NCBI RefSeq assembly: GCF_026341275.1
Contig: NZ_JAIFZO010000002.1
Span: 136,361-200,360 of the forward strand
Reading direction: 5' to 3'
DNA: 64,000 bases
Source: Streptomyces ortus
GTDB lineage: Bacteria; Actinomycetota; Actinomycetes; Streptomycetales; Streptomycetaceae
Made by a program: the position numbers and the translations under genes. Shown here one piece after another: positions 9,217-17,555 of this stretch. The notes beneath the pieces were generated by a model. That model searched no databases. It saw only the letters and a program-made list of their open reading frames with translations, and was not told the origin of the DNA. Numbering within the stretch: the stretch's first letter is position 1; every line of letters starts with the position of its first letter.

Positions 9217-11754
9217 TCACTCCTCCGATGCCAGCAGCCTGACCAGCTCGATCCGGGACCGTATGCCGAGGCGGTTGAAGACCCCGCGCAGGTGGTGGTC
9301 GATGGTCCGCGGACTGAGTAGCAGTCGGGCCGCGATCTCCCGGTTGGTGGCCCCCTCGGCGGCCATGCGCGCCACCGTGAGCTGCTGCGCGGTCAGCAGA
9401 CCGACCATGCCGGGCGTGCCGGCCGGGGACCGGGCGGGCGCGCCCAGGGCCCGCAGCTCCGCCCGCGCCTCGGCGGCGCAGTGCGGCGCCCCGAAGTACT
9501 CGAAGGCCTCCAGGGCACTGTGCAGCCGGTCCCGCGCCTCCGTCCGGCGCCGCAGCCGCCGCAGCGCACCGCCGAACAACAGCTCCGTACGGGCCCGTTC
9601 GAAGTCACGGGTGCCGCCGGCGTGGAGGTCGAGAGCCGTCCGGTAGTGGTCGGCGGCCTCGTGCCCGGTCGCCAGCAGGGCCCGGCAGCGGGCGCTCAGC
9701 GCGAGGTCGTCCGCGCTGCGCACGACGCGGGCCCAGCGGTCGTAGTCGGCGTGGGCGCTGCGTGCGACCAGGGTGTCGCCGGTGCGGACGGCGGCCTCCA
9801 CGTAGTGCGGGATGGCGAGGTGGCGGACGGCCCGGTGCCCGTGCCCGGGGCCGAATCCGGCGAGCGCGCGCAACCGGGACGCCGCCGCCGCGTAGCGGCC
9901 CGTGCCGAGGTCGAGGAAGGCGAGCGCCCACAGGGCGAGCGCGGCGGGCAGCCCGAGGCCGTGCTCCAGGGCGTGTGCGCGGGCCGTCCCGGCGCGCGCC
10001 CGGCAGAGTTCCTCGTCCCCGGTGACGGCGGCGAACATGGCGAGCGCCGCCTGGAGGTGGCAGGCGCCGTTGTCCTGCCCGGTGGCGTACGCCTGCCGCA
10101 GGGCCTCCAGCGTGGCGGCCCCGGCGGATCGCGGGCGTCCCGTCCAGAACTCGGCGTACGCCCGGAACTCCATGGCCTGCGGCACGGTCGCGGGCTCACC
10201 CAGGGCACGGGCCGAGGCGGCGGCCCGGACGGCCGCGGACGCCGCGCGGGTGTGGTCGCCGAGCAGCAGCGCGGCGATGGAGGAGTGGATCAGCGTGGTG
10301 GGGTCGCCGCCGGGTTCGCGGTGTCCGGCGGCTGTTCGCAGCAGGTCGCGGGCGTCCTCGTACCGGCCCTCAAACGCCGCGGTCAGGCCGCCGAGCGTGC
10401 CGGGTCCCTCGATCCCGAGCCGGGCGGCGACGGCGGCGGCCTCCCGGCAACGGCGCAGGTCGCCGGTGTAGATGGCGGCTTCGGTGGCACGTGCCACCAG
10501 GTGCGCGGCGGTGCCGGGAACGGCGGGGCGCCCGCCCAGCACACCGGTCGCGCCGGCGACCGGCGCACGTGCGCCCGCTCCGACGACCGGGGCGCTTGGG
10601 GCCAGTCCGACGACCGCGGCGTTTCCGGCGGCCCCCACGGCCGCAGCACTTCCGGCCGGCACAACGGCTGCCGCGCTTCCGGCCGGTACGACGGCCGCGG
10701 CGCTTCCGGCCGGTCCGACGGCCGCGGCGCTTCCGGCCGGTCCGACGGCCGCGGCGCTTCCGGCCGGTCCGACGGCTGCCGCGCGCCCGATCGCACGGCG
10801 GGCCGAGCCGGCCGTACTCGGCTCGGCGGTTCGCTCCCCCCTCGGCTCGGCGCTTCGTTCCGCCGCCGCGAGCAGCGCGTCGAACGCCTCCGTGGCGTTC
10901 TCCGCGCGTAGAGCGAGCACTCCGCTCAAGCCGTCGACATCCCCGTGCATGGCCAGCCGGCGGGCCCGGTCGCCGTCGCCCGAGCGCCAGGCGTCGGCGG
11001 CGGCCCGGGCCAGCAGACGCGGACGTTCGCGCGGGTCCGGGGTCAGGACGGCCGCCCGTTCGAGGAGCCCGCAGGCCAGGGCGTGTTCAGCGGCGGCGCG
11101 TGCCTCCTGGGCCGAGGCGCGCAGTTCCGCCACGAGGCGCCTGCTGGGGCCGAGCGCCACGGCGGCCCGGTGCCAGGACCGGCGGGGCGCCTCGCCCTCC
11201 CCGCGCAGGACCCGGGCGAGCAGCCGGTGTGTCTCGCGCCGGTCGGCGGCGGACGCCGTCTCATAGGCGGCGACACGCGTCCAGGGGTCCCGGAACACGA
11301 CTCCGGCGGAGGTCGTACGGGCGAGCCCGGCCGCCTCGGCGTCGTCGAGGAGACCGGTGTCCAACCGGGCCGCGGCGACCGCCCGTTGATAGGCGCGCGT
11401 GGCGAACGGGTGCTGGTCGGCGGCGGCGATCAGCAGCAGGCGCCGAGTGGCGGGGGCGAGCGAGCGCAACGCGGGGCGGCGGGAGCGCAGCAGTCCGGGC
11501 ACCGCGCCGACGGGGTCGGCCGGAAGCGGTTCGAGACCGGCCCGTTGGCGCTCGCCGAGGACGGCCGCGAACTCGGCGGCGGCGAGCGGATCACCGTGCA
11601 CGGCGCACAGCACCCTGACCCGGACGCCCTCGGACAACGGCGTCCGCGTGTGGGGCCGCGAAGCCTTGTCCGGTTGTTCCGGAACGTTCGTCAGGAGCGG
11701 TGGCGAAGGGTGCGGGAGAGGCGGGGGGTTCACCGGGGTCACCACGCCGCTCAC
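9217..11754 (-). CDS. LuxR-family (LAL-like) regulator without a visible P-loop domain
   Basis: An 845-residue regulator. The C-terminal LuxR/NarL helix-turn-helix is clear: LTAQQLTVARMAAEGATNREIAARLLLSPRTIDHHLRGVFNRLGI. The middle is the TPR-like alpha-helical region of large ATP-binding LuxR proteins. The protein begins where their ATPase domain normally ends (HGDPLAAAEFAAVL...PLPADP), and no Walker A or B motif is seen upstream. A seven-unit low-complexity insert (SAAAVGPAG repeats, about residues 325-387) interrupts the TPR region. The start is a GTG without a strong ribosome site and could lie further in. The same-strand position upstream suggests that it controls the 176-8456 operon. 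Confidence 0.85.
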   Translation of the reverse strand: MSGVVTPVNPPPLPHPSPPLLTNVPEQPDKASRPHTRTPLSEGVRVRVLCAVHGDPLAAAEFAAVLGERQRAGLEPLPADPVGAVPGLLRSRRPALRSLAPATRRLLLIAAADQHPFATRAYQRAVAAARLDTGLLDDAEAAGLARTTSAGVVFRDPWTRVAAYETASAADRRETHRLLARVLRGEGEAPRRSWHRAAVALGPSRRLVAELRASAQEARAAAEHALACGLLERAAVLTPDPRERPRLLARAAADAWRSGDGDRARRLAMHGDVDGLSGVLALRAENATEAFDALLAAAERSAEPRGERTAEPSTAGSARRAIGRAAAVGPAGSAAAVGPAGSAAAVGPAGSAAAVVPAGSAAAVVPAGSAAAVGAAGNAAVVGLAPSAPVVGAGARAPVAGATGVLGGRPAVPGTAAHLVARATEAAIYTGDLRRCREAAAVAARLGIEGPGTLGGLTAAFEGRYEDARDLLRTAAGHREPGGDPTTLIHSSIAALLLGDHTRAASAAVRAAASARALGEPATVPQAMEFRAYAEFWTGRPRSAGAATLEALRQAYATGQDNGACHLQAALAMFAAVTGDEELCRARAGTARAHALEHGLGLPAALALWALAFLDLGTGRYAAAASRLRALAGFGPGHGHRAVRHLAIPHYVEAAVRTGDTLVARSAHADYDRWARVVRSADDLALSARCRALLATGHEAADHYRTALDLHAGGTRDFERARTELLFGGALRRLRRRTEARDRLHSALEAFEYFGAPHCAAEARAELRALGAPARSPAGTPGMVGLLTAQQLTVARMAAEGATNREIAARLLLSPRTIDHHLRGVFNRLGIRSRIELVRLLASEE
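10595..10783. repeat. 27-bp minisatellite, seven units in perfect register
   Basis: Units begin CTTCCGGCCGGTCCGACG. Five from 10649 to 10783 are near-identical and two at 10595-10648 are degenerate. The 27-bp period is in frame and encodes the nine-residue repeat SAAAVGPAG in the LuxR-family regulator, so copy-number change would alter linker length without a frameshift. Confidence 0.93.
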
Positions 11755-11791
11755 GTTACTGGCGGGTTAAGTGGTGCGTAAAGACCGGTGA

Positions 11792-12019
11792 GTTCACCGA
11801 TGCGGCGCGCGCGAACGTCACGTCCCCCGGCAGCGGGAGTACGAGACACCCGGCGGTGTCTCCTACGCCAGTTGCTGGTCGAACCGCGACGACGCCGTGA
11901 CCCCCCACACCGGCGCGATCATCGGCGGCGCCACCGGTGTAGAGGTCGGATGCATCTCGCACACCGGCATGAACAACGACTACGGCGTCCACGAGCGGGT
12001 GCGGGACTTCATCGCCTGA
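11792..12019 (+). pseudogene. C-terminal remnant of a secreted lipase (Lipase_2-like alpha/beta hydrolase)
   Basis: A 75-codon frame closed by TGA at 12017-12019 has no start codon in a sensible place. It translates to [20 protein letters not shown], then a [15 protein letters not shown] segment and [15 protein letters not shown]. This matches the end of class-2 secreted lipases: the Asp of the WSxxDxxVxP motif and the catalytic His of the SH segment are present, with two Cys for the usual disulphide. The nucleophile-Ser half and the signal peptide are missing, and an in-frame stop at 11789 closes the frame upstream. It is therefore a decayed gene, not a small functional one. Confidence 0.7.
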
Positions 12020-12190
12020 TGCCCCACGCGTGTGTCCGCGTCCGTCCCGTCGCCCCGCCCGACCGGGACCGCGGGGCGGGCGCCGGGCGTCCGCGGGGCG
12101 GGCCCCGGCCCCGGCGTGCGGCGGCGGACGGGTGAGCGGGGCCCCGCGGGGGGACAATCACGGTAGGTCCACACCCCAGGGGGAGGCCTC

Positions 12191-12877
12191 ATGCGATCGC
12201 GCGGCTCCAGCACCGCCCAGACCGGCGCGCTGTCCACGGCTCCGGTGCACCACCCGCTGTTCGCCCGCTTCTACGCCCGGTTCAGCGTGGCGGCCGAGCC
12301 GACGATCGGCATCCACCGCGAGGAACTGCTCGCCGGACTGTCCGGCCGGGTCATCGAGATCGGCGCGGGCAACGGACTGAACTTCGCCCACTATCCGAGC
12401 ACGGTCTCCGAGGTCGTCGCGATCGAACCAGAGCGCAGGCTGCGGCAGTTGGCCGTGACCGCGGCACTCCGTTCGGACGTGCCCGTCGACGTGGTGCCGG
12501 GGGTCGCGGAGGCCCTGCCGGTCAAGAGCGAGGCGTTCGACGCGGCCGTCGTGTCGCTGGTGCTGTGCAGCGTACGAGATCTGCCGCGCGCCCTCGCCGA
12601 GATCCACCGCGTGCTGCGTCCGGGCGGTGAGCTGCGGTTCTTCGAGCACGGCAGTGGCGGCGGCAGGGCGATGGCGGCCGGCCAGCGCCTCCTCGACCGT
12701 ACGGTGTGGCCGTTGCTGTTCGGCGGCTGCCATGTGGGCCGGGACCCGTTGGGCGCGATCCGGGACGCGGGGTACGAACTCGGCCCTCACCGAGCGATGC
12801 TGGTGCCCGAGAAGGGGCCGCGCACCCCCAGCTCGTACTGCGTACTGGGCACCGCCCGCCGCCCCTCCGCCTCCTGA
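12191..12877 (+). CDS. Class I SAM-dependent methyltransferase
   Basis: A 228-residue methyltransferase of the Methyltransf_11/METTL7-like type. Motif I is VIEIGAGNGLNFAHYP, the motif II acidic residue is in VVAIEPE, and post-motif residues AVVSLVLCSVRDLPRALAEIHRVLRPGGELRFFEHG are clear. GGGGGAGG lies just upstream of the ATG. It stands alone, pointing toward the convergent toxin gene. The acceptor substrate is unknown. Confidence 0.87.
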   Translation: MRSRGSSTAQTGALSTAPVHHPLFARFYARFSVAAEPTIGIHREELLAGLSGRVIEIGAGNGLNFAHYPSTVSEVVAIEPERRLRQLAVTAALRSDVPVDVVPGVAEALPVKSEAFDAAVVSLVLCSVRDLPRALAEIHRVLRPGGELRFFEHGSGGGRAMAAGQRLLDRTVWPLLFGGCHVGRDPLGAIRDAGYELGPHRAMLVPEKGPRTPSSYCVLGTARRPSAS

Positions 12878-12912
12878 GGCCGCTCCGACGGCGGGGCGGA
12901 CCGACGGGCGGG

Positions 12913-12953
12913 CCGGTCGGCGCGTGGCCGGGACCGGTCGGCGCGCGGCCGGG
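12913..12953. repeat. 20-bp direct repeat pair in a convergent gap
   Basis: Two copies of CCGGTCGGCGCG-(T/C)-GGCCGGG at 12913-12932 and 12934-12953 lie between the methyltransferase stop and the toxin stop. Their internal GGCC/CGCG symmetry could form hairpins that end both transcripts. Confidence 0.7.
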
Positions 12954-12959
12954 CGGGGC

Positions 12960-13331
12960 TCACAGAGTCCAGCGGCGCAGCTCGCGCGCGATGTCCTGCA
13001 CGGCGGCCTCCCCCGTCTTGACCAGTCTGGCCAGGTCACGCACCTGCTCGGGCGAGGTGACGACCTTCAGGCCGCTGGCGACGAGATAGGCGTAGGCGAC
13101 GGCCATCGCGAACATCGCGTTGGACCGCTCCAGCGCCGGGACGTGCAGCAGGAGCTGGAGCAGCGCGGCGGCGCGGGCGTGCGGGCTGTCGTACACGGGG
13201 ACGCCGAAGATCTCGGCGTCGTGGCGGCCGACCGCGGCGACGAGGGCGCCCCAGTCGACGACCTGCGGGTCGCCCGGTGTCTTGTGCTCGGCGACCATGA
13301 GGAGCCAGGCCAGGTCCACTCGGATGTTCAC
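12960..13331 (-). CDS. Fic/Doc-type toxin component with degenerate Fic motif
   Basis: A 123-residue protein (VNIRVDLAWLLMVAEHKTP...) of the Streptomyces Fic-family toxin group. Helical spacing matches Doc/Fic, but the catalytic HPFxxGN(G/K)R segment reads HVPALERSNAMFA: the His, Pro and Asn positions can be aligned while the phosphate-binding glycines are absent. AMPylation or phosphorylation activity is therefore doubtful. The GTG at 13331 gives the family length. The frame stays open to a GTG at 13478, 4 bp after the antitoxin stop, which would add 49 residues encoded largely by a 12-bp repeat. Both starts are possible. Confidence 0.75.
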   Translation of the reverse strand: MNIRVDLAWLLMVAEHKTPGDPQVVDWGALVAAVGRHDAEIFGVPVYDSPHARAAALLQLLLHVPALERSNAMFAMAVAYAYLVASGLKVVTSPEQVRDLARLVKTGEAAVQDIARELRRWTL

Positions 13332-13414
13332 CGGTTCGTTCAACGGCTCGGAGGGTTCGTTCAAGGCCTCAGCGACGACCTTCCCGGCCCGAACCCCTGT
13401 CCGAATCGCGGTCA

Positions 13415-13474
13415 GCGCTTCGGTTCGCGCTCCGATCCGCGTTCCGGTCCGCGCTTCGGTCCGCGCTTCGGTCC
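13415..13474. repeat. 12-bp tandem repeat, five units, between antitoxin and toxin
   Basis: Units of GCGCTTCGGTCC occupy 13415-13474 in register. On the minus strand they encode RTEA-like tetrapeptides in frame with the toxin. A second direct repeat (GGTTCGTTCAA) follows at about 13332-13366. Together they separate a toxin-antitoxin junction that is normally only a few bases long. Confidence 0.85.
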
Positions 13475-13482
13475 GCACCGAA

Positions 13483-13680
13483 CTACTCGGCGAAGACGGA
13501 CTCGTACTGCTTCATGAAGTCGGCGGCGGCCTCGACGAAGGTGTGGCCGGCTTCGCCGGTGTCCTGTCGGACCAGTTCCTCGATGTAGCGGTTGACGCTC
13601 ATCCCGCGGGCCAGGGCACGTTCACGCGCGGCCCGGGCCGTGCCCTCGTCCACACGCACGTTCAACTGAGTCTTGGCCAT
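13483..13680 (-). CDS. Antitoxin, ribbon-helix-helix type
   Basis: A 65-residue protein beginning MAKTQLNVRVDEGTARAARERALARGMSVNRYIEELV: a short beta strand followed by two helices, as in Arc/CopG/HicB-like DNA-binding antitoxins. The acidic, aromatic C-terminus (ADFMKQYESVFAE) fits toxin binding. It lies directly upstream of the Fic-type toxin gene. An inverted repeat over its own promoter suggests the usual autorepression. Confidence 0.85.
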   Translation of the reverse strand: MAKTQLNVRVDEGTARAARERALARGMSVNRYIEELVRQDTGEAGHTFVEAAADFMKQYESVFAE

Positions 13681-13688
13681 ACGTCGAA

Positions 13689-13708
13689 GCTAGCGCCGAA
13701 CCGCTAGC
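13689..13708 (-). promoter_or_regulatory. Antitoxin operator/promoter: GCTAGCG-N6-CGCTAGC
   Basis: A perfect 7-bp inverted repeat with a 6-bp spacer begins 8 bp upstream of the antitoxin ATG. On the minus strand a TTGCCC (-35-like) and a TAGCTT (-10-like) hexamer flank or overlap it at 18-bp spacing, which would give a near-leaderless transcript. The position fits an autoregulated toxin-antitoxin promoter. Confidence 0.65.
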
Positions 13709-13791
13709 AAGGGCAAGAGGGGCCGGATCGCCCGGCATCCCCTAAGGGTGCCCCTTACATGGACCCCGAGGTAACCGACCTGCGGCGGAGA

Positions 13792-13822
13792 ACACCCGGC
13801 ACTTCGGGGGGATACCGGGTGT
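13792..13822 (+). promoter_or_regulatory. Inverted repeat upstream of the ABC exporter operon
   Basis: ACACCCGG (13792-13799) and CCGGGTGT (13815-13822) form a perfect 8-bp dyad with a 15-bp spacer. It is followed by an AT-richer stretch (about 13830-13839) that may be the -10 region. A smaller AAGGG/CCCTT dyad lies at about 13744-13756. This is a possible operator for the exporter genes at 13882-17468. Confidence 0.45.
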
Positions 13823-13881
13823 GCCCCCTATCACACTAGGCTCGCCCGCGGACATCGGAGTCCGACCACGGGGAGGCGGTC

Positions 13882-14889
13882 TTGTCCACAGCAGCTGCGG
13901 AGCACGCCCTCGGGCGCACGGGCCCGGAGGGGACGGCGGCCCGCGCCCGAGCTCTGACGAAGGCGTACGGGTCGGGCGAGACGGCCGTGCTCGCCCTCGA
14001 CTCGGTCGACGTGGACATCGCGCGTGGCCGCTTCACGGCCGTCATGGGTCCCTCGGGGTCCGGGAAGTCCACGCTGATGCACTGTCTGGCGGGGCTCGAC
14101 TCCGTCTCGGCCGGCCAGGTGTGGCTGGGTGACACCGAGATCACCGGGCTGAAGGACCGCGCGCTGACCCGGCTGCGGCGGGACCGGATCGGCTTCATGT
14201 TCCAGTCGTTCAATCTGATACCGACCCTGAACGCGGCGGAGAACATCACGCTGCCGATGGACATCGCGGGCCAGAAGCCCGACGAGAAGTGGCTTGACCA
14301 GGTCATCGACCAGCTCGGGCTGCGCGACCGCCTCAAGCACCGGCCCGCGCAGCTCTCCGGCGGTCAGCAGCAGCGGGTGGCCTGCGCCCGGGCGCTCGCC
14401 TCGCGTCCCGAGCTGATCTTCGCGGACGAGCCGACCGGCAACCTCGACTCGCGCGCGGGCCTTGAGGTGCTGGGCTTCCTGCGGGAGGCGGTCGACGAGC
14501 TGGGGCAGACCGTGGTCATGGTGACCCACGATCCGGGCGCGGCGGCCCACGCCGACCTGGTCCTCTTCCTCGGGGACGGACGGATCGTGGACGAGATGGC
14601 CCACCCGACGGCCGACGCGGTACTGGAACGCATGAAGAGGTTCGACACGCTCCGCGGCACTCCGGACTCCGAGGGCGGGACCGAAGCCGCCCAGGGCACC
14701 GCAAAGGGCCCCGGCGAGGATCGTGAGTCCGATGGTGACCGTGCACGTGCCCCCGGCCGAGACGCCGGGCAAGGCGTCCAGCGGAGCACCGGACAAGGCG
14801 GCGGGCAGGGCAGCGGACAGCAGGGCAGCGCACCGAGCAGCGACCACACGAGCGTTTCGGACCAGGGCATCGCCCCCGACAGGGACTGA
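13882..14889 (+). CDS. ABC transporter ATP-binding protein (MacB/LolD type)
   Basis: A 335-residue ATPase starting at TTG after a strong GGGGAGG site. Motifs are the Walker A GPSGSGKST, Q-loop FMFQSFNL, signature LSGGQQQR and Walker B LIFADEPTGNLDS with the H-loop VTHD. After about residue 250 the protein carries an unusual 85-residue Gly/Gln/Ser/Asp-rich tail not found in the core family. Eleven bases separate it from the FtsX-like permease, its partner in a mechanotransmission-type export or lipoprotein-release complex. Confidence 0.93.
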   Translation: MSTAAAEHALGRTGPEGTAARARALTKAYGSGETAVLALDSVDVDIARGRFTAVMGPSGSGKSTLMHCLAGLDSVSAGQVWLGDTEITGLKDRALTRLRRDRIGFMFQSFNLIPTLNAAENITLPMDIAGQKPDEKWLDQVIDQLGLRDRLKHRPAQLSGGQQQRVACARALASRPELIFADEPTGNLDSRAGLEVLGFLREAVDELGQTVVMVTHDPGAAAHADLVLFLGDGRIVDEMAHPTADAVLERMKRFDTLRGTPDSEGGTEAAQGTAKGPGEDRESDGDRARAPGRDAGQGVQRSTGQGGGQGSGQQGSAPSSDHTSVSDQGIAPDRD

Positions 14890-14900
14890 GGCAGGCCGTC

Positions 14901-17468
14901 GTGCTGAAGGCGACACTCCGGAGTTTCCTCGCCCACAAGGGCCGGCTGCTGCTCTCGGCGCTGGCCGTCGTCCTGTCCGTGGCGTTCGTCGCGGGCAGCC
15001 TGATCTTCTCGGACACGGTCAGCCGGACCTTCGACCGGCTCTTCGCGTCCACCTCGGCCGACGTCACCCTGAGCCCCAAGGCGGACCTGGAGTCCCAGAT
15101 ACCCTCCGGGGCCGTCGAAACGGTGCCCACGTCCCTCGTGGACCGCATCGCGAAGATCGACGGAGTCGCCCTCGCCCGCCCCGACGTCTCCGTCGAGAAC
15201 GTCACCGTCGTCGACAAGGACAACGAGTCGGTGGGCCCGACCACGGGCGCGCCCACCATCGCCGGCGACTGGAACGTCACCGACCGCAGCCCCGTGCAGC
15301 TGACCTCGGGGCACGCCCCGCGCGGCCCCGGCGAGGCGCTCCTCGACGCGGACACCGCCGACAAGAAGCACGTGGGCATCGGTGATCCGCTGACCGTGAT
15401 CGCGCAGCCCGGGTCGTTCAAGGTGGAGGTCGTCGGCATCGCGACCTTCAAGACCACCAATCCCGGCGCCGCACTAGTCTTCCTCGACCGGACCGTCGCA
15501 CCGGACAAGCTGCTGGGCCGGGACGGGGTCGCCACCAGCATCCAGGTGGACGCCGACCAGGGAGTGACCGACGCACAGCTCAAGCGGCGCATCGCCGGCG
15601 AACTGGGCTCCAAGACCTACGAGTTGGAGACGGCCGACGAGCAGGCCGACTCGGCCGCCTCCCAGCTCGGCGGCTTCCTCGACGTGATCAAGTACGTGAT
15701 GCTCGGCTTCGCGGGTATCGCGGTGCTGGTCGGGGTCTTCCTGATCGTCAACACCTTCTCCATGCTGATCGCGCAGCGCACCCGCGAACTGGGCCTGCTG
15801 CGCGCACTCGGCGCTGACCGGCGCCAGGTACGCCGGTCCGTGCTGACCGAGGCGATCCTGCTCGGCCTGGTGGGCTCGACGCTCGGCCTCGCCACCGGCA
15901 TCGGACTGGCCTACGGGCTGATCAAGCTGATGAGCGTGTTCGGCATGAACCTGAAGACCACCGAGATGGTCATCGGATGGGGGACGCCTGTCGCGGCGTA
16001 CGTCGTCGGGGTGGGCGTCACCTTCGTCGCGGCGTACCTGCCGGCCCGCCGGGCGGCCGTCGTGTCGCCGATGGCCGCGCTGGCGGACGCCGAGATCGCC
16101 GGTGTGGGGCGGCCGTTGCGGGTACGGGCCGTCGTGGGGGCGATCGTCGGCGCGCTGGGCGCCTCCGCCCTCGTGGGCTGCTCGACGGCGACGGACACCT
16201 CGTCCGCCGCCTCGCTGCTGGGCCTCGGGGTCGTCCTCACCCTGATCGCGACGGTGATCGCGGGGCCGTTGCTGGTCCGGCCGGTGATCCGGGTCCTCGG
16301 CGGGTTCTTCCCCGCCGTGTTCGGTTCGGTGGGCCGGATGAGCCAGCGCAACGCGCTGCGCAACCCGCGTCGCACGGGTGCCACCGCCGCCGCCCTGATG
16401 GTGGGCCTCGCCCTGGTCGGCGGGATGTCCGTGGCGAGCGCGTCCATGACGAAGTCCTTCGACGAGCAGATCGACAAGACGCTGGGCGCCGACTTCGTGG
16501 TGCAGAACGCCAACTTCATGCCGTTCCCGCAGGAGATCACCGGCAAGGTGATGGCCACGGAGGGCGCGGGGCTCGTCGTACGGCAGCGGTTCGCGCCGGT
16601 CGCCGTCCGGCTGCCGGACGGCAAGCGCGTCGAGACGACCGCGGCCGGCTACGACCCGGACCTCGACAAGGTCGCCCGCATCACGTACGCCGAGGGCGAC
16701 ACGGCCGCGGCACTCGCGGACGGGAACATCGCGATGGACGCCGGTTTCGCCGAGGACCACGACGTGCGGGTCGGCAGCACGATCCCCGTCGAGTTCCAGG
16801 CCGGGCGCAAGACCGAGCTGAAGGTGGCCGCGCTGACCGACCAGGACGCCGCGGAGGGCTTCGGCACGCAGGGCGGGCTCTTCCTGGGCTTCGCCACCGT
16901 CGAGAAGTTCGTGCCGGGCGGCCAGGACTCCGCGCTGTACGTGAACGCGGCCTCCGGCACCTCCGCCGACACCCTGCGCACCGCCCTCGACAAGACGCTC
17001 GACCCGTATCCGCAGGTGCAGGTACGTGACCTGGCCGACTACAAGAAACTGATCCACGACCAGATCGCCGTGCTGCTGTACCTGGTGTACGCGCTGCTGG
17101 GGCTCGCGATCGTCATCGCGGTGCTCGGCGTGGTCAACACCCTCGCCCTGTCGGTCGTGGAGCGCACCCGCGAGATCGGGCTGCTGCGTGCGATCGGTCT
17201 CGGCCGACGGCAGCTGCGCCGGATGATCCGGCTGGAGTCGGTGGTGATCGCCGTGTTCGGCGCGGTCCTCGGGCTCGCGCTCGGACTCGTGTGGGGCGTC
17301 TGCGTGCAGCAGGTACTCGCCCTGCAGGGGATGAAGGCGTTCGCCGTCCCGTGGGCCACGCTGATCGCGGTGGTGGTGGGCTCGGCCGTCGTGGGCATGG
17401 TGGCGGCCCTGCTCCCGGCGCTGCGCGCCTCACGTATGAACGTACTGGTGGCCATCGCACACGAGTGA
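14901..17468 (+). CDS. FtsX/MacB-like ABC transporter permease
   Basis: An 855-residue membrane protein with two FtsX halves. An N-terminal anchor (ALAVVLSVAFVAGSLIFSDT) is followed by a MacB periplasmic-core-like domain and three segments near residues 255-390. The second half repeats this, with the helix starting near residue 710 followed by VERTREIGLLRAIGLGRRQLRRMI. The RTRELGLLRALGA and RTREIGLLRAIGL motifs are coupling helices for the ATPase. The start is GTG. It forms the exporter with the upstream ATPase; the substrate is unknown, and such pairs often affect antibiotic resistance or envelope maintenance. Confidence 0.93.
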   Translation: MLKATLRSFLAHKGRLLLSALAVVLSVAFVAGSLIFSDTVSRTFDRLFASTSADVTLSPKADLESQIPSGAVETVPTSLVDRIAKIDGVALARPDVSVENVTVVDKDNESVGPTTGAPTIAGDWNVTDRSPVQLTSGHAPRGPGEALLDADTADKKHVGIGDPLTVIAQPGSFKVEVVGIATFKTTNPGAALVFLDRTVAPDKLLGRDGVATSIQVDADQGVTDAQLKRRIAGELGSKTYELETADEQADSAASQLGGFLDVIKYVMLGFAGIAVLVGVFLIVNTFSMLIAQRTRELGLLRALGADRRQVRRSVLTEAILLGLVGSTLGLATGIGLAYGLIKLMSVFGMNLKTTEMVIGWGTPVAAYVVGVGVTFVAAYLPARRAAVVSPMAALADAEIAGVGRPLRVRAVVGAIVGALGASALVGCSTATDTSSAASLLGLGVVLTLIATVIAGPLLVRPVIRVLGGFFPAVFGSVGRMSQRNALRNPRRTGATAAALMVGLALVGGMSVASASMTKSFDEQIDKTLGADFVVQNANFMPFPQEITGKVMATEGAGLVVRQRFAPVAVRLPDGKRVETTAAGYDPDLDKVARITYAEGDTAAALADGNIAMDAGFAEDHDVRVGSTIPVEFQAGRKTELKVAALTDQDAAEGFGTQGGLFLGFATVEKFVPGGQDSALYVNAASGTSADTLRTALDKTLDPYPQVQVRDLADYKKLIHDQIAVLLYLVYALLGLAIVIAVLGVVNTLALSVVERTREIGLLRAIGLGRRQLRRMIRLESVVIAVFGAVLGLALGLVWGVCVQQVLALQGMKAFAVPWATLIAVVVGSAVVGMVAALLPALRASRMNVLVAIAHE

Positions 17469-17555
17469 GCGGCCCGGGCGGGGCAGCCCGCTTCGGGAGG
17501 TGTCCGGATCGTGGAATTCGATGTCCAGGTGCGGCGCCCGTGATGGGATCGGCGT

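Noticed and set aside
10595..10783. Regular 27-bp repeats considered as a CRISPR array
   Set aside because: There are no spacers. Units are contiguous, in frame with the regulator gene and encode a nine-residue repeat. No cas gene is present.
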